Assembly (NCBI GenBank): GCA_016928695.1 | Contig: JAFGKF010000159.1 | Location: 1-37,555, forward strand | Direction: 5' to 3' | DNA length: 37,555 nucleotides | Origin: Candidatus Sumerlaeota bacterium | GTDB lineage: Bacteria; Sumerlaeota; Sumerlaeia; JABWBI01 | Shown here: piece after piece, positions 1 to 5,900 of the stretch | How the letters are laid out: the number at the start of each line of letters is the position of its first letter | Position numbering within the stretch: the stretch's first letter is position 1 | Translations under genes and position numbers: made by a program | The notes under the pieces: model-generated | Databases searched by the model: none | Told to the model about the DNA's origin: nothing | The model's input: the letters and a program-made list of their open reading frames with translations, nothing else

Positions 1-39
1 TCAGCGGGTGCCTCTTGGCCTCTGGACTTCGGACTTCGA

Positions 40-70
40 CGAGCTCAGTCGAGTCGCGAGCTCAGTCGAG
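40..70. repeat. Two tandem copies of a 14-base direct repeat
   Basis: The 14-mer cgagctcagtcgag occurs at 40-53 and again at 57-70, a 17-base period. It is preceded by a shorter cttcgga/cttcgac repetition at 27-40. Each copy contains the palindrome gagctc. No coding frame here looks convincing, so this is taken as intergenic repeat sequence whose left part may continue outside the window. Its function is unknown. Confidence 0.6.
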
Positions 71-93
71 CCGCTTCAGTCAGTGGCCTGAAA

Positions 94-123
94 GAATGCC
101 GGCGAGGGCGCCGGCGCTCCATC
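94..123. repeat. 30-base hairpin repeat, copy 1
   Basis: This 30-base sequence recurs at 1217-1246 in the same orientation with 29 of 30 bases identical. Inside it, gccggcg (98-104) and cgccggc (109-115) form a perfect 7-bp stem around the loop aggg. The only base that differs between copies is in the loop. This is typical of REP-like intergenic palindromes. There is no T-run after the stem, so a classical intrinsic terminator is not supported. Confidence 0.75.
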
Positions 124-195
124 TGACATTGTGAGGCGTCAAAACCCTTGCCCCTCCCCGCCCGCGATGCCATGGAGGGGATGAGGTGATCTCCC

Positions 196-1155
196 ATGCG
201 ACGCGCTCTGGTCTTCGCCCCCCTTCTCGCATCACTGCTCACGCTCACCGCCTGCCACACGGTGACCAGCGTCATCCGCCGTGACTGGCGTTTCGACAAG
301 CCGACCATCGCGGTGATCGAGTTCGAGAATCGCGCGGGGATGCCCATGGGCTGGGAGCTGGGGTCAGGCATGGCCGAGGTGCTGACCACCGCTCTGATGG
401 AGACCGACCGCTTCCACATGGTCGACCGCCAGAACATCGATGCGATCCTTGGCGAGCTGATGCTCCAGCACTCCGACGCCACGCGCGAGGAGCAGAGAGC
501 CGCCCTCGGTCGCATCCGCAACGCGCAGTACCTCGTCCGGGGGACGATCACCGACTTCAGCCACACGGCGCGCGGGGGGATCGGCGTCGGCTGGGGCGCA
601 TGGCGAATCGGCGGCGGCGGCTCGGTGGCCCGTGTCTCGATGGTCGTCCAGGTGCTCGACGTCGAGACGAGCGAGATTCTCCTCTCCGAGCCCGTCGGGG
701 GTCATCGCTATGCGGCCTCGGGTGACATCGACGGGATGTACGGCACCGTCGCCTTCGGGGGAACAGCGTTTTATCGGACGCCCCTGGGCCGGGTCACTCG
801 AAAGACCATCGAGCGGTCGGTCGACGACATCATCGACGTGATCGGCCGCCAGCGGTGGCAGCCGCGCATCGCGCGCGTCGATGCCGATGGCACGGTGATC
901 CTCAATGGTGGGCGGAACCGCCATGTGCGTGAGGGGACGCGCTACGACGTCCTCGAACTCGGCGAGGTGATCGTCGATCCCGCCACGGGGGATGTGCTCG
1001 GGCGGGAGGAGTCGCGCGTCATCGGGCGAGTCGAGGTGACGAGCGTCGAGGAGCGCTTCGCGCGGGCCCGTGTGCTGGGGGATGGGTCGGAGATCGAGGT
1101 CGGCGTGCGTCTCGACGATCCCGCGCGCCCTCCGCGTGGGGGATGGGTGGACTGA
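196..1155 (+). CDS. CsgG-family lipoprotein
   Basis: A 319-residue protein with a lipoprotein signal peptide: a hydrophobic stretch at about residues 6-18, then the lipobox LTAC with Cys20. Position +2 is His, so outer-membrane sorting is plausible. The body has the CsgG/LpoB-type fold signature: IAVIEFEN near residue 38, then a region aligning with the 'l.tal..t.rf.vvdR' block (ALMETDRFHMVDRQN) and the 'yli.G.it' block (AQYLVRGTITDF). A C-terminal domain of about 100 residues (from about 220) is rich in beta-strands. The start is well fixed by gaggtgat a few bases upstream. In curli systems CsgG is the outer-membrane secretion pore, but no csgA, B, E or F is nearby. Here it may instead be a general envelope-assembly or LpoB-like factor. 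The family call is good; the function is open. Confidence 0.75.
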   Translation: MRRALVFAPLLASLLTLTACHTVTSVIRRDWRFDKPTIAVIEFENRAGMPMGWELGSGMAEVLTTALMETDRFHMVDRQNIDAILGELMLQHSDATREEQRAALGRIRNAQYLVRGTITDFSHTARGGIGVGWGAWRIGGGGSVARVSMVVQVLDVETSEILLSEPVGGHRYAASGDIDGMYGTVAFGGTAFYRTPLGRVTRKTIERSVDDIIDVIGRQRWQPRIARVDADGTVILNGGRNRHVREGTRYDVLELGEVIVDPATGDVLGREESRVIGRVEVTSVEERFARARVLGDGSEIEVGVRLDDPARPPRGGWVD

Positions 1156-1183
1156 AGGTCATCTCTGAAGCCCCATCCCCATC

Positions 1184-1207
1184 GTGCCGGTGTTCACATT
1201 CCGGCAC
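1184..1207. terminator. Candidate hairpin between convergent genes
   Basis: gtgccgg (1184-1190) and ccggcac (1201-1207) form a perfect 7-bp stem with a 10-base loop. It lies 28 bases after the CsgG-like stop and just before the second 30-base repeat. It could end transcription of one or both converging genes, but no T-tract follows on either strand, so this is a weak terminator call. Confidence 0.3.
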
Positions 1208-1216
1208 CTCACCGAC

Positions 1217-1246
1217 GAATGCCGGCGGGGGCGCCGGCGCTCCATC
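1217..1246. repeat. 30-base hairpin repeat, copy 2
   Basis: Second copy of the element at 94-123, same orientation, one difference. The stem is 1221-1227 with 1232-1238, and the loop is gggg instead of aggg. It sits in the 111-base gap between the convergent CsgG-like and pseudopilin-like genes. The two copies therefore bracket the CsgG-like gene. Confidence 0.75.
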
Positions 1247-1266
1247 GATCTCTCTCTCAAGTTGCG

Positions 1267-1737
1267 TCACGGCACGACGGTGATCAGATCGCCGCTGCTC
1301 AGGATTCCATTCGTCCCATCGTATTCCCACCGGAGAGCGTGGGTGCTCATCTCGGGGCTGCCCGCGTGGAACTCGGTTTGCCAGGGGAAATCGTAGTCCC
1401 CATCCGGCCCTGCGCTCCAGATCGCGAAACCGTCCTCACCAGCCACATAGGCCGTCCAGTGGAGCTCGTCGAACGAGAAGATGTCGACGGGCATGCGGGT
1501 GAGATAGGCGATGGGAGTTGTCAGCTGCCCCCCGGCAAAGGTGCTGACCTGATCGCGGTTGCGATAGAGATAGGTGGTTGAGGGGGGGAAAGTGTTCCAG
1601 TCGATCCGGTAGGCCTCGATCGCGGTCCGGATCTCGGAGTGCCGGTGCTCCCCTCCTCCCCAGGGACGGAAGGCGCCCTGGGCGGCCAGGGCTGCGGACA
1701 TCACCGCGAGCGCGGTGATCATCATTGCTCGGCTCAT
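1267..1737 (-). CDS. Secreted protein resembling a GspG-type pseudopilin head domain
   Basis: 156 residues from the ATG at 1737, chosen over the upstream ATG at 1758 because gggagga lies six bases before it. The N-terminus (MSRAMMITALAVMSAALAAQ) looks like an ordinary cleavable signal peptide. It lacks the G-F-T-L-I-E prepilin leader. The remainder matches the layout of type II secretion pseudopilin heads: a helix ending 'IEAYRIDWNTFPP', a middle block 'LTTPIAYLTRMPVDIF', and a C-terminal 'FAIWSAGPDGDYDFPW' like the calcium-binding 'w..GpDG' ending of GspG. Such leaderless relatives are usually of unknown role. It is convergent with the CsgG-like gene and divergent from the DUF1611 gene. The domain call is by eye. 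Confidence 0.6.
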   Translation of the reverse strand: MSRAMMITALAVMSAALAAQGAFRPWGGGEHRHSEIRTAIEAYRIDWNTFPPSTTYLYRNRDQVSTFAGGQLTTPIAYLTRMPVDIFSFDELHWTAYVAGEDGFAIWSAGPDGDYDFPWQTEFHAGSPEMSTHALRWEYDGTNGILSSGDLITVVP

Positions 1738-1780
1738 GACGGCTCCTCCCAGGGGCATGGTTGATCCCGGTGCGTGTCGC

Positions 1781-1808
1781 GCGTCAAGGGCGAGCTTTTC
1801 CCTTGCGC
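1781..1808. promoter_or_regulatory. Inverted repeat in divergent intergenic region
   Basis: gcg-t-caaggg (1781-1790) pairs with cccttg-cgc (1800-1808): nine pairs with one bulged t and a 9-base loop. It lies between the divergent starts at 1737 and 1858, so it could be an operator serving either gene or a leader hairpin. No clear promoter boxes were identified around it. Confidence 0.25.
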
Positions 1809-1857
1809 TCCACGTGCGCCCTCACAGTGTGGGGCGAATCCAGGCCGGAGGTCACCC

Positions 1858-2949
1858 GTGTCCACAGCATCCCCTGACATCATCCCCGCATCCCCCATCG
1901 GCCCCGAGATGTTCGGCCCCGCGCGTCGCCTCGCGCTCCTCGCCGATGGCCGCTTCAACCATCTCAACGCCAAGACGTCCTTCGGCGTGCTGCGGTTCGC
2001 CCCCAATCCCGTGGTGGCGGTGATCGATGGCCAGCATGCGGGACAGACGGTCCACGAGGTGACGGGGATCGACCGAGACACGCCCATCGTCGCCACCGCC
2101 GAGGAGGCGATCGCCCTGGGGGCCGAGGTGTTGGTGATCGGCATCGCTCCCAAGGGGGGGATCCTGCCCGCCGCCTGGCGCCAGATGCTCGTGACCTGCC
2201 TGCAGGGTGGTGTCGACGTGGCCGCGGGTCTTCACACTTTCCTGGGCGAGGACCCCGACTTCCGCGCCGCCGCCGATGCCAACGGCCGCCGCATCTTCGA
2301 CGTCAGGCGCCCTCCCGCGGGCATCGGAGTGGCCGGGGGAAAGTGCCGCCACCTCGAGGGCAAGCGCATCGTGCTGTGCGCCGGGACCGACTGCTGTGTG
2401 GGCAAGAAGACGACGGGCCTGGCGCTTGAGGCTGAGCTGAAACGCCGTGGAGTGAGGGCCAAATTCGTCCCGACGGGGCAGACAGGGATCTTCTGCTGCG
2501 GGTGGGGCATCGCCATCGACCGCATGATCGCGGACTTCACCGCCGGGGCCATGGAGCGGCTCGTGCTCGCCGCGGCCGAGGAGGCCGACGTCATCCTGGT
2601 GGAGGGTCAGGGCTCCCTGCTTCACCCCGGCTACTCGGGTGTCACTCTCTCGTTCATCCACGGCACCATGCCGAGCCACATGGTTCTCACCGTGCCGTCC
2701 ACTCCCGTCGACATCGAGGATGAGTACGGCCTCGAGATGCCTCCCCTCACGGACATCATCGAGCTCCACGAGCACATCATGCGTCACATCCGCCCACTGC
2801 GGACGGTGGGGATCGCCCTCAACTCCTACACCGTCTCCGAGGCGGAGGCCCGCCGGCAGATCGACCGCTTCGGCCGGGAGACGGGTCTCCCCGTCGATGA
2901 CGTCATCCGCTTCGGCGCCGGGGCGATGGCCGACGCGCTGATGGGCTGA
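1858..2949 (+). CDS. DUF1611 family protein (DgcN-like)
   Basis: 363 residues from the GTG at 1858, selected because ggaggt (1847-1852) stands five bases upstream; longer readings lack such a site. The N-terminal part is a Rossmann-like domain (DUF1611_N type, 'LALLADGRFNHLNAKTSFGVLRF'). The C-terminal part carries the family P-loop-like motif GTDCCVGKKTT followed by 'FVPTGQTGIF' and 'ILVEGQGSLLHPGYSGVTL'. Characterised relatives (DgcN) act with the epimerase/racemase DgcA in D-amino-acid metabolism (D-glutamate N-acetylation). No DgcA-like enolase-superfamily gene is seen here, so the physiological role in this organism is uncertain. The stop lies 13 bases from the end of the convergent giant lipoprotein gene. 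Confidence 0.8.
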   Translation: MSTASPDIIPASPIGPEMFGPARRLALLADGRFNHLNAKTSFGVLRFAPNPVVAVIDGQHAGQTVHEVTGIDRDTPIVATAEEAIALGAEVLVIGIAPKGGILPAAWRQMLVTCLQGGVDVAAGLHTFLGEDPDFRAAADANGRRIFDVRRPPAGIGVAGGKCRHLEGKRIVLCAGTDCCVGKKTTGLALEAELKRRGVRAKFVPTGQTGIFCCGWGIAIDRMIADFTAGAMERLVLAAAEEADVILVEGQGSLLHPGYSGVTLSFIHGTMPSHMVLTVPSTPVDIEDEYGLEMPPLTDIIELHEHIMRHIRPLRTVGIALNSYTVSEAEARRQIDRFGRETGLPVDDVIRFGAGAMADALMG

Positions 2950-2962
2950 TTCGGCCGCCCCG

Positions 2963-5900
2963 TCACTCGACAGGGTCGAGGCGAACGGTCTCGGTCTCCG
3001 TGCGTCCGTTGCCGATCGTGATCAGTCGGCGATCCTCGCGGTGGCCGGAGTGCGCCACACGCAGAGTGAAGCTCCCGATCGGCTGGTGCTCGAGCCGCGC
3101 GACTCCCAGGTTGTCGGTGAAATGCTCCGCCTCGTTGGCATTGCGGGGCTGGGGGAGCTCCTCGCCCGAGGTCGTCAGCAGCTCCACACGCGCCTGGGCA
3201 ATCGGCTCTCCCTCATGCGTCTCGACGGTGACCACGAGTGTGCCGCCCTCATCGAAGACGAGGTCATGCTCGGTGTCACCCGGCCCCGGGATGGAGACCG
3301 TGTCAGCCAGAATCGGCGCGAAACCCGTGGCGAACGCGGTGATCTCATGCCACCCGTCGCTCAGGCCATCGAGCGCGTACATCCCCTCGGGATTCACTGA
3401 GATGTTCTCGCGGAGAACATCGCGCCCCCCCGCGTCGGTGACGATCGCAAAGAGGGTGGGCATCGGCTGCCCATTGGCCCGTGCGTAGGCGCGGCCCACG
3501 ACGCGCGCAGCCTCGCTGAGGGTGAAGTCGATGCCGGTGACCTCCTCACCGAATCCCACGGTGAGATCGCGAGTCGCATAGCCATAGTTGTCCTGCTCCC
3601 GGCGCACCAGGAGCGTGAGATCCCCCTCCTGCACCCTGTCCACCGTGTATTGGCCCGAGGAGTTGGTCCGAGCGCTGGCGTCGCCTCCGCGTCCCGAGGA
3701 CAGGAAGCTCTCGACCTCCGTGTCGCGCAGGGCGGTGATGCGAGCCCCGTCGATCGGCTCGCCCTCCGTGTTCCTCACGGTGCCGGAGATCGTGCTGCGG
3801 GGGAGCTCGATGTTGAAGGTCACATCGGCGCTCTCGATCGTCAGAGAGTCGGTGCGCAGTGGGATGTTTCCCCGTCGACGTGCACGCTGGGTGGCTGACA
3901 CCTGATAGGTGCCGGGGCTCATGTCGGAGATGGAGTAGTCGCCCGAGTCGTCCGTGACCGCGCTTCCGCTCTCACTGACGGGGTCATCGGCGCTGTCGCT
4001 TGTGAGGTCCACCTGGATGTTGCCCACGGGCTCCCCCTCGTCGGTGACGCGACCGGAGACCGTGAATCCCGGCTCGCGGACAAACACGACCTCGGTCTCC
4101 TCGTCCTCGCGGATCGTCACCGTCTGGCTCAGGCGGGCACCGCTCCTGTCTCCCCCTCCTCGACCGCCTCGGAATCCCCCGGCCTCGCTCATCGTCGCCA
4201 CGTACTGCCCAGGGGCGAGCCGGTCGAACATGAACTCCCCGGTCTCATCGGTGGTGGCGGCATCGAAGCCATTCGGCCCCTCGAGGAAGATGCCCGCGCC
4301 GGGCAGGAATTCCCCCTCGGCATCGATCACCCACCCGATGATCCTGCCACCGGTCGAGATGCGGAGGTCTCCGACATCGGTCACCTCACCCTCGCGGATG
4401 AGGATGTTCGACGTCTCCAGCCGTGCGAAGTCCCCGTGGGTCACAATGAGCCTGGTGTTGCCCGCGGGGGCTCCGAGCATCTCGAAGCGTCCCTCGGTGT
4501 TTGTCGTGGCCCCGCGATTGACCAGATCGTCTGCGAGATCTTCGAGGAAACCCTCATCGGGGAACGCCACACGGGCTCCGGGGAGCGGTGTGCGGTCGCG
4601 CGAGGAGACCACTCGCCCGACGACGGTTCCCCCCTGGCGAAGGACCAGGGTCAATTCCTCGGCCTCGCCTCCCGAGGGGATGACGGCGCGCGCCGTCGCC
4701 TCGAGATATCCCGGGGCGGTCGCCTCGATGGTGTGCTCACCGGGGGAGAGGTCGAGCATGGTGAACCGCCCCTCCTCGTCGGTGAGGTGCTGCGGGGCCT
4801 GACCTCGCCCCGGGGGGCGGAAGCCGCCGCCGCCAAAGAACGGCTGTGCCCGCGACCCGCGCTCGGAGACCAGGGCACCGGCGATCGGCTCCGGGGGCTG
4901 AGTGGCGGTCACCACTTGGCCACGGAGGATCCCCCCTCTGACCATCGTGATGACCACCTCTTCGGTCCTTGTGGCGTTGGAGACCTCGATGTTGCCGGCC
5001 ATCGCCGTGGCGTAGCCGGGGGAGGTGACGGTCATGCTCCACTCCCCTGCGACCACTCCCTCGATCTCGAATCGCCCCTCGGGATCGTTGAACTCTCGCT
5101 CGATGGGGGCCGCGCCGCCTCCGAATCCTCCCCCAGGTCCTCCCCCGGGTCCCCCTCCGCGGCGCCCCTGGCGCCGCGCGCTGACCTCGAAAGCGACCAC
5201 CGGATCGCCCGTGTACTCCTCAATGACGCGGCCCACCAGCACTCCCGCACGCTCGAGCACGAGCTCAACACTGGCCGTGGGAGCGGTGACGTCGAGGCTG
5301 GTCTGGTCGAACCCCATCGCCGAGGCTGACAGGGTGTGGGATCTCTCGTCGAGACCTGTGATCTCGAAACTTCCGGCCTCTGATGTCACAACCTGCCTGA
5401 AGGCGGGGCGCGACCGGTCCATGGCCACACAGGTGACCTGAGCCTCAGCCAGCGGCGTTCCCTCAGTGTCGACGACACGCCCCGCGATGGCGACGCCCGG
5501 ACTGAGCCGAAGTGTCACCTCCTCACTCTCCACACCGTCGAGGATCACCACGTCCTCGCTCGCCTGGTAGGTGTATCCCTCCGCCTGCGCCACCACGGTG
5601 TAGTCGCCGGGCAGCAGGTGCTCGAAGCGGAATCGGCCCTGAGCGTCGGTGTGTTCGATGTTTTCCCCCTGCTCATTTCCGCGGAAGAAAACACCCATCA
5701 CCCCGCCCCCACCGCGTCCCCACTGAGGGCCGTCCTCGGGTTGGCGGGCGTGCCGCACCTCGGCGTCGGCGATGGGGCGCTCCTCCTCGTCGATGACGCG
5801 GCCCACAAGCGTGCCGCCCTCGGTCAGCGTCAGATTGACCGGGGCGCGCACTCCCCCTGGCTCGACGCGGATGTCGCGCACCTCCGCCTGGGCGTACGAG

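Noticed and set aside
1852-2787. 311-codon minus-strand frame within the DUF1611 gene
   Set aside because: Antisense to a gene with clear family motifs; composition is typical of shadow frames.
2966-2980. ctcgac-agg-gtcgag hairpin as terminator of the DUF1611 gene
   Set aside because: It lies within the coding end of the convergent gene, has a three-base loop and no T-run, so chance is as likely.
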